A DNA stretch of 64,000 nt from Selaginella moellendorffii (GCF_000143415.4 NW_003314342.1:271569-335568); one strand, 5' to 3'; shown: positions 34,938-48,600, numbered from the stretch's first letter. The notes: generated by a model from the sequence alone, not told the origin. Translations and numbers: made by a program.

Positions 34938-37900
34938 TCAAGGCTTTGGCAGATCCTTTCCACTCTGCTGCAACAGCATATCATAGTTGATGGATACTAA
35001 CTGCGAGAGATTCTGTGGAAGCCAACAAGAAAAATCCCAGTGAGACAAGTGAGAGAGCCAACAACTTTCATCACCTTGAAAGAAAAATTGCTGAAGGAGT
35101 ATTGGTTTGAAGGTGGGGAGTCAAATTCCGCAAGATCATTGCACTCGTCTCTCTGAATCAAAAGTTTAGACAACAAAAAAAGAAAGAAGGAAGCACGGCT
35201 TACCCCTTCCTCGTGTTTACTGCTCACCGAGCTGCTACTACCATCACAACTACTTTCGTAATCGCTAGACTCCGGGAACTCTTGCTCTGCATAGACCCGA
35301 CCATCCGTGGAAGACCACTTGTGCCGAGATGTAAAATAGCTCGTATCGTGGGCTCCTTCGGGGCTGGGAATGAAAACAGCCTGAAGAAAATTCTACCATT
35401 AGCTTAACAAACATTCGGAAAAGGCATGAAGACTGACCTGCTGAGAGCCAACACTATCCCATTCTACTTCCTTGAAAAATGGGTGAGCTTTCACCTGCAA
35501 AAATGAAACCATCATAAGAAAACCTTCAAGTAGAGAGAAAACCATCTGCAGACCTCCGCCGCACCCTTGGCACCAAGACGATGATTGGGATCTTCTGCGA
35601 GAAGCCTATACGAGAGAATTGTGAATAAAGAAAAACTAGTAATGGATTCTTACTTGTCTATGAAGTCTGCAGCTTCAAATGACATGTCTCCGGGGATATT
35701 TGGCCATGGTATGTTTCTGTTCAATATGTTTTCAAAGATCATCTGCAACACGAGGCCCTGTTAGAGAAGGGAGCATTTCTTCCGACATCGAACCTGAGGG
35801 TCTTCCGCATTAAATGGGGGAATCCCAGTCAGAAACTCGAAGAGAATGACACCAACGGACCACCAATCAGCCGGATAGCCTGCGATAAAAACCAGAAAAA
35901 GGTTACGTTCCAATTCAAAAATTGTTCAAACCGTGTGCTGTCCCAAGTAGAATTTCAGGGGCCAAATAGTCGGGTGTTCCAACAGTCTTTTGTTGCCGGC
36001 CCTTCTTCGTGGATGAATCCGAGCTGTCATGCTTTTCAACCGCGACAGCAGCTCCTCTAGAAGCGGGCGCAGAGAGATCGTCCGTGCTGTTTATGAGACC
36101 AACTTTTGAAAGCCCGAAGTCTGTGAGCTGCAAGGAAACTTGACGTGAGCATTTACAAAAGAGACAGGAAACGAGCCTACTCTTATGTGTCCATCATGGG
36201 CTATCAGTATGTTGTCCGGTTTCAAATCCCGGTGAATAACGGCTAGCGAGTGGAGATATTCCAGTGCAAGGACCTGAAAAACCAGTAAACTTAGATACAT
36301 AAACAGTGTAAATACTTTACCAGTTCTGCGATGTAGTATCGTGCCATGTCTTCATCCAGACACCCAAGGTTTCTTAGCATTGAGTACATGTCACCTCCAT
36401 TCAAGTACTCCATGACCAAATAGAGATTCTCCTTACAAGTGAAAGAATAGAAGAAACGCACCTGCAAACAAATGTATCAGTTCCATTTTGAACAGAATTT
36501 CACATATCGTACCAAAAAAGGATTTTTCGCATGGATGAGAATGTTCCGTTCTGCATGGACGCTTTCGACGGCATTCTTGCGAATCATATCTGCTTTTCGA
36601 AGAACCTATCACAAACTTACAGAAGTGAGTACCATCTACTTTCACTAGACAGGACAAATACCTTTATTGCAAAGAGGTCTCCAGTCGTTCTTTTCCTTGC
36701 CAGGAACACTCTGCCAAAAGCACCTCTACTGATTGGCTTTATTATCTCAAAGTCGTCGATACTAGTCCGATCGTTGAAAGAAGGGTGATGAGGAGTGCAT
36801 TGAAGGCTCGCAACCCCGTCATCATCGTCATCTTCAGTAGTGCCGGTGCTGTCATGTTCTACACCTTCGGACACAAGAAGATACTTCTCCCTGCATACAT
36901 AAACACAAATCGTTCCTTGTCTGGTGCGCACTTGCCAACTTAAAGGCTTACCCCAGGAGCTTTTCAATCCTTTTGCCAAATGTATGTACTGTCAAACCTT
37001 CAACTCTGCAGAGCTGCAAAAGATCCTGAAGGTCTTGCATGCAAGTTCCCAAAAAGTCATAGGCATCTTCTTTGGACACATCTGTGCTTGCTGCACAGCG
37101 AGCTATATCAGCAAGCTCGTTAATCTGCAGCAACGACACGTTTAGTGACTGTATAACTGGAAATCTTAAACGTACCTGAACAATATCTTCAGATTCGCCG
37201 ACACTCGCCCGCTCCAGCAACAGATCTATCTGACTTGCCCTTGGAGTCGTAATCGGAGAGCAAGGCGTCCTACTTCCGGTTGAAGACGCACTAAGTCCCT
37301 GGTCGGACTTTGGTCCAAACCGTGACTTCCCGTTCAGCACTCCAAATCCTCTAAGGTCCTCCAAAGTTGCTGCATCCATCTCGTGAAGTTCATCTAGCAT
37401 GTCCTCTGATCCTCGACGATTTAGCTCACTTAACTTTGGAGAAGCGCCTTCCGATCCCTCGCCCTTTCTAAGATTCAGTACCGGGCTCAAACCGACGCCA
37501 GTCTGAGAGCTCTTGGGTGTGTAAGACTCTACGATCTTCTCCAACATCTCCGCAAGTTTGTAAAGCTTCTCGTCGATGCTTCTACCTTTGAAGCATCTGT
37601 CGGCAACTGCGCAGACCCTTGAGTGATCACCAACTTGCGAGGCTGGAACTGTTTCCTCGCATATCCGGCAAACAAGTTTCAACTCATCACCCGCAGCTTT
37701 CTTCCTTTGTTCGCTAACTTTTGGATGTTCCACGGGCTTCAACCTTGACGTTGACAGACCTTCGTCAGCTTTGAGTTTGGTTTCCTGTCCAGGTAACTTA
37801 GGCGAGGTTTGTCCGAACTTTTTCCAGCCTGCAAGTCGTTCAGTGACTATACTCCCCAGACCATTGAAGTTTGAAGCTGGTCGCGTCAAGTGACTAAGAG

Positions 37901-39459
37901 CACTTTTGTCTTTCCACCTGTGCGCATTTAGCTCTTGACTGTAGAAAATCTTCTGCTCCTTGATCGGCTTGAGCACGGCTTTATCCTTTTTCCCTGTAGT
38001 CCATGGTGTCTGAATCTTGGAGGGAGGAGTATGCTTATTCATCTCCTCGTCCAAGCCTGTCAGCTGTACCAGTCTTGTACAACGTGTGAGAATGAAGAGC
38101 ATTCGTGTGTGTAACTGTTTCAGTAATCCCATCGGAAGCTCTTGCCGCCTGTCATCCAAGTCTTGAACGATACTTTCACAATGTTCTCTGAAGTCCGCTG
38201 AAGACATCATCGCGCATTGCTGAGCGAAGACAAGGAGGTCTTCAATCTTCCTTTTCCAGTCCGGTGATAGATCCTCCTTCTTCTCGAGAATTTCAATCAA
38301 GTCACCAGCGAAGCCCTCGAGCTCTGTGTTGATCTCTTCTTTCACAGTGTTGAATTTTGATCTTAATGCTTCAATAATGTCTTTCTGTAATGAGAACAAA
38401 AGGTATGCGTAACACTTAAAAGAGAAAAAGAGTTACCTCTCCATCGCTAAATATGTGCGGGCGCCAGAATACGTTGGACCGAACACCTTTGGGATCGAGT
38501 TCGTGAGAAAAGCTCTTTATGTCGCGCTTGCCCTTCTTCGTGCTTGTAACACGCAGCAAGGCTTGAAACCTGGGGGAGTTTGTTTCCTTGACGCTTTCTG
38601 ACGGACTTAAATTCTGATAGAGAAAACGCAGATCGATTACAACATTGCGATTTAAAACGATACTTACCTCGTTTTCTGGAACATTTCTACTGGAGCCCGA
38701 AGCTAAAGAAACGTGCCACGGAGACTTGCCACCTGCAAGAAAAGCTTAAATGCATGCTCCATCTTTGTCCGACTTACCTTGCTTCGAAGGTGGAGTGTTT
38801 TCCGAACGTCCCCCAGCTGAAGACGAGCACTCAAAGTTGCTCCAGCTGCGAGGGGAGAGATCGTCAACCACGCTTGAAGAGGATTCCTTCCGAGAGCTCC
38901 GCGTCGAAACTTCATGAATGCTGGAACTCGGCACCTTGTGTCCAAGCTTGGGAGAATCTCGAGGCACTGTTGTCAAAAGCCCAGAGCTAGAGACGTTCTT
39001 CTGTTTCTTCGATCCCTTCCCGGCTTCAGCTTGCTTAGCAAACGACTTTTCCTGTACAAATCTTTCATCAAAACCAGCCATATTCCAGTTCCTTTCACTG
39101 TTATGGTTATCACTTAGAGGACCCGAGCGTGTTTTGATCCGGTTTAGTCCCAAGGAGCTCGCTCCCAAATTATCAAAGTCAGAAAAAAGTGAGCCTTGCT
39201 TGGTTGAGTACTCACTGAGACCACCCGAATGCGCCTTTTTCTCCCTGTTGATCCTCCCAAAAACCGTATCATCCTCTGTGATCCCACTACCATCCTTTTC
39301 TTCTTCATTCCTCAAAGAACTTCTACTCTGCTCCGGCAAATCGCTGAGCTCCTTCGTCCGAGGAACTTCGTCATCCGGAACGACCTTATTCTTTCCTCCA
39401 CTTCCACTTCCATTCTTCTTTTCCTTCTTGGTAATAGAAGTCCTCCCGACTGGTCCCAT
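34938..39459 (-). CDS. IREH1: IRE/IREH1-like AGC protein kinase (MAST-related)
   Basis: The plant IRE family (INCOMPLETE ROOT HAIR ELONGATION) are large AGC Ser/Thr kinases; IRE affects root-hair tip growth. The first exon is 39459-38778 ([14 protein letters not shown]), followed by 38732-38668, 38613-38437 and a long exon from 38384 to about 37176. Features in order: a Ser-rich N-terminus; [12 protein letters not shown] and [14 protein letters not shown]; a conserved helical region ([31 protein letters not shown]); a Cys/His cluster [20 protein letters not shown] near 37670-37600; then the kinase with [20 protein letters not shown] near 36750, [14 protein letters not shown] near 36230 and LTDFGLSK near 36120. 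A Ser/Lys-rich insert follows before [13 protein letters not shown] near 35970-35930. The AGC tail includes [12 protein letters not shown] and ends [15 protein letters not shown] then SGKDLPKP at 34938. All are as in the family. About a dozen or more short introns. Confidence 0.92.
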
Positions 39460-40374
39460 CTTCCTCCTTCACTGTTTTCTCTATTCCGAGCTATTTACAG
39501 CGACCAGAGATCTACCAAGAACCCTAAATCCAGGCGAATTGGAGACAGGAATTGCGGACATTTCACTTATCCCTGAGCCTGTGCCCCGCCAGAAGCCCAC
39601 ACGCGGCTGATGCATCGCATAGCAACCGCCGCGAGAGCTTCCAATGCGGCATTTCCGCAGCTATCCTGGCTAGATCTTTACCCTGTTACTACATACCGAT
39701 GCGATCACCTCGCGCCTCGCCCCGCCACTAGGGCGCTTCCATCGAAACCCTATCACCCAGGAAAATTCGATGTGAAAAGAGAATATGCCACTGTAGATGT
39801 TTGTCAAACTACTAAGTGAATATATTTAAAATGTACATGAATATTCTAAAATATTTTACTATCCAACATTATCATGTAGATTGACTTGGTAATTATAATT
39901 TATAAATATATTTATAATTTTTAGAATTTTCTAAACACTTCCTAATATATTCTTATTTATTCTACCATGATATGAACCTTCTACCTCACTTCAAAAGTAT
40001 TAAACCCTTTATCTTTATTTAAAAGTATTGAACCCTACCTCTGGGGTAAAAGATCGGCCACAATGATTAAAATAAAACTTAACCATGCTTTAGAGCTAAT
40101 ATATGTTTATAATAACAGTCACAATTTAATGACATTGAGAATGATAATTTCTAATATTAGCAAATTTTGAAAGAGCTTTGGTTTGGAGGGAAACATTTTC
40201 ACATGTGATTGCTAAACCAATAAATGTTTTGTTGTAGCTATTCTAGTCTTTAGTGACTAATAAATAGCCACAATAATAGGGTAAGAATTATTTCGAAAAC
40301 TCATGATAAAAACTTATTTCAGTATTATTTCCTTTTTAACACTTTTTAAATTATTTTCTAGAAGAAATTAGTAA
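39460..40374. other. Kinase 5' flank, then AT-rich spacer
   Basis: 39460-39800 is GC-richer and probably holds the promoter and 5' UTR of the minus-strand kinase. From about 39830 the sequence is AT-rich with no gene. Confidence 0.45.
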
Positions 40375-40536
40375 TTATAAGGTCCAAGTGTATATAGTGC
40401 CGTATACTAATATTAGCATAGTAAGATTTTGATAACTGTCAAATTGGTTTCAATTCAGACCTGTATATAAGTTAGGTTTTTGGGCTAATTGATATGTATA
40501 TTTCTAAATTTCATTTTTATATTCTATGCACTCATA
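40375..40536 (+). repeat. 5' LTR of gypsy relic D
   Basis: About 162 bp, aligning to the 175-bp LTRs of element A with substitutions and a small gap; the terminal TG is lost. Confidence 0.75.
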
Positions 40537-43500
40537 TTAATGAAGATGAGGGGTAACTTTAAATGTCCCTAAGGAATGTTTGAATTTAGAATTTTGGTTT
40601 AGATCTAGTTTTTTCATTATCTAAACCTTTCTTTTTTTTAGCTTTTTCAATTTTTTCTCTTTTCTTTTTTTCCTTTTCGTGCAATTGCTTGATGTTATGT
40701 GGTTGCAATTAAACAATTAAACTCAGTTGATGATAATATTCATGACATGTGGTATAGCTCCTTTTACTCTTATTGTTAATTTTCACATTCGGCCAAAGTT
40801 CTTTCATGGGAATCTTGTGGATGATGAGTTTAATCATTTTATAGTAATTTTTACTTATCATTCTTGGGATAATATTTGGTGTTTGGGTGAATTTCCCATG
40901 TGTCTTCAAAGAACGGCATTATAGTGATATAATGGTTTAAACACAACCCATTTATGTGGATTGAAGCATTCTTTTATACGTCTTCAAGTATGCATTTAAA
41001 CACACTAGTAATTGTGATGATGCTTTTCAAAAATTGTATTATCTTCAAGGGCCATCTGAGTTAATGATGTAATTTATTATTTACTTTCAGAGCTTTTTGC
41101 TTCATGCAGAGCTAAATATATCAAAGTAGATCAAGTTGAGAATGTTATGGCTAACACTTTGTCAAGATTTTGTGGGATGTATGCATGCATTTGCTTCAGC
41201 CACTATTGACAATATTTTTCAATTGACACAATATTATGAGATATCATTTCTTTCATTTTTTGTTGCATATTTTTCAGCTCCACTTCATGTGGGAGATAAT
41301 TTTGTTCCAATGGAGGTTAATGCTACTATTGCTCATATTCAAGGATAAGGGTGAGGATGTGGTTATGGCTGTGATGTCCATTATTGGGCATATGATGAAG
41401 TTGGCTATACATATCAATGTTGTTAGCATTTTCTGGATTGGCATCCTTCATTTTCTGAGTGGAGGCTTTAACGTTAACAATATATTATTTGTGCTACTGT
41501 AATGGAACGTCTGGGAAATAAGGAGTCCTACAAGTAATAAAAGATCTTTATACATGTTAGAAAATAGTGTTATTTAAAAGTCTTAAAGTCTTTGGATGTG
41601 TGAATTTCATCTTGTAATGAAACTTGATGAAAGTATTCTTTTTTGCATTGACTATCATTTGTTAAATAAGGTAACTATCCCAGATGTATACCCTCTTTTT
41701 AACACTACTGATATTTTGAATCATTTAGGGAGAAATTATTAGTTCACTAAGTTAAATTTTGCTTCTAGGTACTAGCAAGTGCTGATGGCTAAGGAAGATG
41801 TTTCCAAAACTATTTTTGGTACACTATACAAGTTTTTAATGATGTTATTTAATTTGAACAATGCTCCCAATGAATAATGGACGAGGTTCTCTATGATATA
41901 CCAAAGATGACTACAAACTTCATTAATAATGTTTTAATCCATTCAAAAAGGATATAGGAAGAGCACATTTATAATGTTTGTAAAATGTTGGATCAATTGT
42001 GGGAAGTTGGTTTAAAGTTGAAAAGTTTGAAGTGTGTCTTTGGATATAAGGACACAACTTATCTTAGTATTATATTTCTTGTATAAATTTGCAAGTTAAT
42101 CTTGACAAACTTATGGTTGTTCTAAAATTCTTTACTCTAAAGTGTGTGAATATTGTGCAATGTTTCCTAGGCAAAGTGTAGTATCTCGATCATTTTGTTG
42201 ATCATTTTTTTGATGGTACATCACTATTACAAGTGTTGCTAAAGCTGTCAACATCATTATTCAGTTAATTTAAGGATTGCGAACAGGTATTTATAGATCT
42301 TAAAGAGTTATTGATGACTCCTCTAATTTTGGCATATCCTAATTACACTTGACCTTTTATTTTACATGTGGATTCTTTTGATATTAATATTGAAAGTATC
42401 TTGATGCAAAAGAGCACAAGTGTCCTTGGTCAACATTATCCTATTGGGTATATTAATTGTATATTACAACCAACAAAGGTGAATCATTTTATAACAAAGA
42501 AAGAGTGTAAAATAATAGTTTGGGGTTTCAAGAAATTTCATGCATATTTGCATATTTTTCAAACATTATTACAAGGTGATCATGCTGCAGTTACTTAATT
42601 ATTGAAGTGGAAGAACTTAGTTGGTCGCACTACTTGGTGTAGTGCTAGTTTTAATGTATTATATACCAAACTTTAGATATATAATTTTGAGGTTGCTCAT
42701 CACCTAAGGAGTTAAATAGTTGATATTGATGCCTTTTCTCGAGCTCTTTTCCTTTCTTTGCTCTTTTTTCTTATTTCTAACGAATGTATTGTTTAAGGAT
42801 TTATGGATTTTTTAGATAAGGATTCTATGCTGTCGATGGTTGTTGTATATGATGTTTAATGTCCACAATGTGCAAAGCAAGATTTACCTTTTTTAATGAA
42901 GTTTGTGAGGCTCAAAAGGTTAAGCTGTGGATCCAAAGGCTTCGTGATAGGTTTGAGAATCCTACATCACTAGTTAATAATTTATCATTTTGGCATTTAC
43001 ATTCTTAATATCACTTTGAAAATGGCTTTTTTATTTTATAGGGATGGATATTAATTATCATTTACGGTTAGTGGTGCTTTCAATCTTTATTCCATGCTTT
43101 TTCTACATCTACCATGATTCTCATGTTTTAGGTGGGCATATGAGACATTATCGTGTGACTGAGAAGCTGTATAGGTTTTTTCATTAGTTGGAGATATTAT
43201 CTAGTATGTGCATAATTACATTTGGCACTAAGTTTATAATACTTCCCCTTGTGCTATAGAAGGACGATTGAAATCAATTACAATTTCCTATTCATTTAAG
43301 TTAGTGGCATTTGATTTAGTTGCGATTTTTCCACGATCGACTGTTGGTAATGAATATATCATTATTGTTTCTAGCTACTTAAGTCATTAGGTGAAAATAA
43401 GTGGTTTTGCTAGTACATCTACAACTTTTTCCTTAATTGAGTGGTATTTTAATATTTATGTCTAAGTAGATTCTTTCGGATAATGATCTTGCATTTATGG

Positions 43501-44087
43501 TTGAGGCATTTCATGTTTTAACATTTTGGCTAGGGATATACCACATTTTCATAGGTACTTATTATTCACAGATAGATGATTTGGTGAAATGCCTCATTCG
43601 AACTTTCAAAGGGATGATCGCGAAGTACATAAATTTTTAACATTTGGATTGGAATGATTATTTACCATATCTTTAGTAGACATAAGGGTACAAAGTTTTA
43701 TTGATGTTTCACCATATAAACTTTTATAAAGTCATAATCTAATATTACTAATGTAGTTGAGTTTACCTTCGCAATTGCCACAAACTACTAATGTTAGATC
43801 CTGGGATTTGTATTTGATGAGCATTCTTTCACTTGTCTGAGTGAAATTTACTAAACACTTGGGCTATATACAAGTGGGACAACAATGACACTACAACTCC
43901 CATTATCATCCACTTGTAAAGTACAAAGTGGATGACTTGGTGTTAAATTGTTTTCCCAATCTTACGGTATGTGGTTTATTTAAAGGGCCCCTACTTAGTG
44001 GAGGGACCGTATCAAGTGTTGTAGCAAATTAGACCGCAAGTTTATAAAATTTAACATGATGTTCAATAGGCCAATATAACACATATG
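40375..44087 (+). mobile_element. Gypsy element D, strongly degenerate relic of the A/E family
   Basis: Starts with a decayed LTR (about 40375-40536) resembling that of element A ('gccgtatactaatattagca'). Internal order follows A: gag (near 40800-41130), protease region shortened, RT (41620-42000; FINNVLIH instead of FIDDVLIH), RNase H (42290-42600), and an integrase region absent in A (43080-43560). Stop codons are everywhere and many changes are C-to-T or G-to-A, giving a much lower GC than element A. It is cut at 44087 by insertion of element B, and no 3' LTR of D is found after B. Confidence 0.88.
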
Positions 44088-45235
44088 TGTAAGCCACAAA
44101 TTTTTCCTTTCCAATTTGCCAGCTTACCTCGTCTATCCGTCCAACACTGCCTTGGCTTTTGCTAAGTTCCCTTGCCAAGGTTCTCGCCTATGGTACCAGC
44201 TCCTACTTGGTTTCAGCTACTCACTGCACGAGCAACGGAGTGTTAGCCATCCTTCCACGGATTCCCAAATCACTCCCAATCCCCCTCCCCGGATTAGACT
44301 GGACTTAAGGTTCGGCTACACTCCCCGCAGGCACAAGCAGCCAAGCACACCAAGCTTCCAGGTTCCTAACATCCCTTGGTACCACAAGACTTGATCATGG
44401 GACCCTCTAAATCCCAAGTCTTGAGTGCAACACTTGCTTCGGGACGCCGGGGCGAAACACCGTGGCCTAACGGCCCGGTATGGGTACCTCTCGCCCCCCA
44501 CTTCCATCCCGAAGGAAGGCCCAAGCCCCTAGGAAGGGCGAGGACCAATGAGCCGCATGGTACTCAAGTGGGGCACCACTCCACATGAGCCAGGAGCACC
44601 GCAATCGGTTTCCCTTTCGAGAGTGGGAGCTGCTCTTGAGCACTTCCTTGGATGGCCCTTCCGGCACCAGCCAAGTCCATGCTCACTCCCACCCAAGGCC
44701 CCTCGGTCCCAGTCCCGACCTCAAGTCGGTTTGGAAGCCCAACTAGAGAGTTCCCTTCAAACTGGTTCCTAGACCTCACTATCCCTACTATACTTTTGGA
44801 ACCCCCTGCAGCCCCCCCCCCCTGGGAGACGCACGCTTTGGGCTTTCACCCCTTGACCCGTATTAGTATTTGGACTTAGTCTCTGGCTCGATCTCGGACC
44901 CGATTTCGGATCCGACTTCGGATTCGGGTTCGGACTCGATCACGGACTCGATCTCGGACCCGATCTCGGACCCGACCTCGGACTCGACCTCGGACTCAGT
45001 CTCGGACCCGATTTCGGATCTCGGACTCCGTCTCGAACTCGGTCTCGAACTCGGACTCGAACTCGGTCCCCGAGTCGGTCTCGGACTCGATTCCGGACTC
45101 TATCTCGAACTCGGTCCTAGAGTCGGTCTTGGACTCGATCTTCGACTTGGTCCCATCCGATGAACTCTTTGTCATTTTGGTCATGCTTTCGGGGTTCCTT
45201 TAGCCTACGACACCTCGGCGAGTTGGTTCCTTACA
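44088..45235 (-). repeat. 3' LTR of element B
   Basis: 1148 bp, TG...CA ends, about 99.4% identical by eye to 50472-51620. It contains a degenerate hexamer tract listed separately. Confidence 0.93.
44876..45150 (-). repeat. Degenerate CTCGGA/CTCGAT hexamer array in LTR
   Basis: About 275 bp of six-base-like repeats (ctcgga, ctcgat, cccgat, ctcgaa), CpG-rich and open in more than one frame. The same tract is in the other LTR at about 51261-51535. It looks like a simple-sequence expansion captured in the LTR; the frames encoding DSDS or RVRD runs are by-products. Confidence 0.8.
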
Positions 45236-45639
45236 ACTCCACCACCCATAGAAGAAGTTCGATGCCCACATCGAACGTCTCTTTTTTATCCTACGACTTG
45301 TTGACCATGTCTCCGGGGGCATCCCCCCACTTAGCGGTGTGCCTAAGTTAGCCTCCCCGGCCAAGAGCTCATGACAACGGAATATAGGTGTCCCTATACT
45401 CCTCCCCTCACCACGCCCTAGTATGGGGTCGGGACTTGAACCCAGCCTTGCTTTACTAGGGGGTTGGGACTCGAACCCAACCTCCGTAGAATACGTCTAC
45501 GGATTCGACATCCCCGCAGGGAGTCGGGCGTAGCTCCCTACGCCTGGTCGACCTAGCTAACCCATGCTAATTAGCTCACCTTCGGCGCGCCTTCGGGTCC
45601 CAACATATGCCACTTGCTCAACTTTGCAAATTGATATTT
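45236..45639 (-). other. 3' untranslated region of element B with T-arm-like repeats
   Basis: Non-coding stretch between the end of pol and the 3' LTR. It contains a hairpin (gttcgatg...catcgaac, near 45255-45275) and, on the minus strand, two T-arm-like sequences, ggttgggttcgagtcccaac near 45481-45460 and a related gggttcaagtcccgac near 45443-45428. No full tRNA cloverleaf is visible. Confidence 0.5.
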
Positions 45640-48600
45640 TTAATTGAACTTTGCATAAGTACATAGAGTTCTGCCTTGCAGAAATTCCTCCACTAGATCT
45701 CGCGCGTTCGCTAGGTTCTCCTCCGGTTCCCATGTTGCTTCGCAGTGTGGAAATCCTTTCCACTTCACATGGAACTCTCTCACCTCGCGTCCTTGTCGCT
45801 TGCTCTTGCGCGCATTGAGGATGGCCTCGACTTCGTATTCCTCTTCCCCTTGGATAACCTCAGGTAAAGGTCTTACTTGGTCCTTGCGAAGCGGATCCTC
45901 AAAGTACGGCTTGAGTAAGTTCACATGGAACACTGGGTGCATCTTCCCCATCTCTCGAGGAAGTCGGAATTGGTAAGCCACTTTACCGATTCGTGCCTCA
46001 ATCTCGTAAGGCCCCGCGAACTTGCTTAAGGAACTCAAGATCAATTCATTTACAGGAATACATGCATTTTTACCTTTGGGTCAACTTTCGGCTGATCCCA
46101 CTTGGTAGCCTAAGGTTCTTGGTGTTCAGCCACACCTTCTCCCCAGCTTGGAACTCTACATCCCGGTGCTTTAAGTTCGCGTACTTGGTTTGCCTTTGTT
46201 GAGCCCGTTCCAAGGAATCCCTCACTAGATTCCAAATGTTGAGTCTTTCCGCCGTGAATGCCTCCACTGCGGGTAACTCTCCATGATACTCGGCCACGCC
46301 GAGTTCCACAGGACCTTCAATAGCTCGCCCATTGATGACTTCCCATGGACTCACCCCGATACTCGAATGTGGTGAGTTGTTATAACACATTTCCGCAAGT
46401 CCCAAATGACTTACCCAATCGGTCTGGTCTCCCGAGACATAGCATCGCAAATAATCCTCCAGCTGCCTATTCACCCTTTCCGTTTGTCCGTCTGTCAAGA
46501 AGTGTTAGGACCACCAAACTTGACTTAATACCCCATACCTGTCTGTGGGTGATAGGCTGTGCTGAATTTCAACTTGGTGCGATACTGTTCCAGGAGGGTC
46601 CTCCAGAACCTACTAGTGAAGATCTTATCTCGATCTGAGATAATCTCCTCTGGCCTTCCCCGCACTCGAACCACTTGTTCGAAGAACAGTTTCGCCACAC
46701 CTTCCGCATCCACATCCGTTGTGGTGGGTATGAAATGTGCCATCTTTGAAAATCGGTCCACCACCACGAATATCGCATCGAACCCCTCGCTTGGGGGTAG
46801 TCCCGTGATGAAGTCCATCGTGAGACATTTCCACGGACGATCTGGAATGGGGATGCTTTGCAACAAGCCCCCACTAGCCTTCGTCACGGCTTTGACCTGC
46901 TGACATGTTGGACATGTCTTTACATAGTCTTGGACGTCCTTAGCCATATCTGGCCAGTGATACTTCCTTTTGAGTAAGCCCATCGTCTTGGGCACTCCGC
47001 CGTGTCCCGCAAGAGGTCCGTCATGACACTCTTCCAAGGCTACTTTCCTTAGTTCCCCTTCTGGAACATACACCCTCGTTTGCTTGTAATATATGAGTCC
47101 GTTGCGTTCCGCATAGCCCGTTTTCTCTTCCGTTGGCAGCTCACCTCTCTGGTGAGCTTCCCGCGCCTCCAGATTCCTTAGCAACACTTCTTGTGCTAGA
47201 CCATCACTCTCGTATGCGGTCCGCACATCGTCCCAAAAGGTTGCTGTCGCGCTAGATATCGCCAACTTCAAGCTCGCTTTTCGACTTAGCGCATCTGCCA
47301 CGATGTTGCTCTTCCCAGGCTTGTACAGGATCTCGCAATCAAACTCGGCCAAAGCATTGGCCCACCGACCTTGTTTTCCCCTTAGGTCGGGCTGTGACAA
47401 GAAGTGTTTCGTTGCCACATTGTCCGTGTAAACCTTGAAGTGTCTCCCAAGGTAGTGTCGCCACTCCTTGAGTGCCTTGACCACCGCAAACAATTCCTTC
47501 TCGTGGGCAGGCCACTTCCGTTGAGCCTTGTCCAGCTTCTTCGAGAAGAACGCTACTGGATGGTTGTCTTGCTTCAAAACTGCGCCTAACGCAAAGTCCG
47601 AAGCATCCGTGTCTACCTCAAAGTCCTTACCAAAGTCTGGTAATGCCAACACCGGAGCCTTCCTCAACTTCCCTTTGAGGTGGACGAATGCCGCCTCGCA
47701 TTCCGCTGTCCATACCATCTTCCCTTTTCCTGTTTGGTCCGTTAAGGGCAGGGCTACTCTCGAATAGTGTCTGATAAACTTTCGATAGTAGTTGCATAGC
47801 CCCAGGAACGCCCTCAACTCATGTACATTCGATGGTCGTTCCCATTCCTGGATCGCTTGGACCTTCTCCGGGTCCACCTTGAGCCCGTCCTGGCCCACCA
47901 CATGCCCGAGAAACTTTACCTCTTGTTGAGCAAAGTCACATTTGCTCTCTTTAGCATACAGTTTGTGTTCCCTTAGTTTCTCAAACACCTTCGCCAAGTG
48001 TTTGGCATGCTCCTCTAGCGTCTTGCTATAGATCAGGATGTCGTCAATATAGACGACCACGAAGCGATCCAGATAGGGTACAAAGATGTGGTTCATCAAC
48101 GCCGAAAACGTTGCCGGCGCATTGCACAGCCCAAAGGGCATCACCAAAAACTCAAAGCTCCCATACCTCGTTCGACAGGTTGTCTTCTCGACATCTTCCT
48201 CAGCTACCCTGATCTGGTAGTATCCTGACCTTAGGTCAATCCTCGAGAAGTATTTTGCCTTTCCCAACCTATCGAACAGGTCCTCGATCCTTGGCAAAGG
48301 GTACTTGTTCTTCTTGGTATACTTGTTGAGCAACCGGTAGTCTATGCACATGCGCATAGATCCATCTTTCTTTTTCACAAATAGCACCGGCGCCCCATAC
48401 GGCGACTTGCTCAACCTAACATACCCTTTGTCCACCAACTCCTCTAGTTGGCTCTTGAGCTCCTTGAGTTCTTTTTCGTTCAATCGATAGGGTGGACGAA
48501 CCACCGCCTCAGCACCCTCGACCAGCTCAATCTTATGTTCTATCGGTCGTGCGGGGGGCAACCCCGCCGGTAGCTCCTCTAGCATGGTATCCTGGAATTG

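Noticed and set aside
44870-45163. Open frames encoding DSDS- or RVRD-rich proteins in the element B LTRs
   Set aside because: They are read-outs of a hexamer repeat in an LTR, identical in both LTRs, with no sign of selection as protein.
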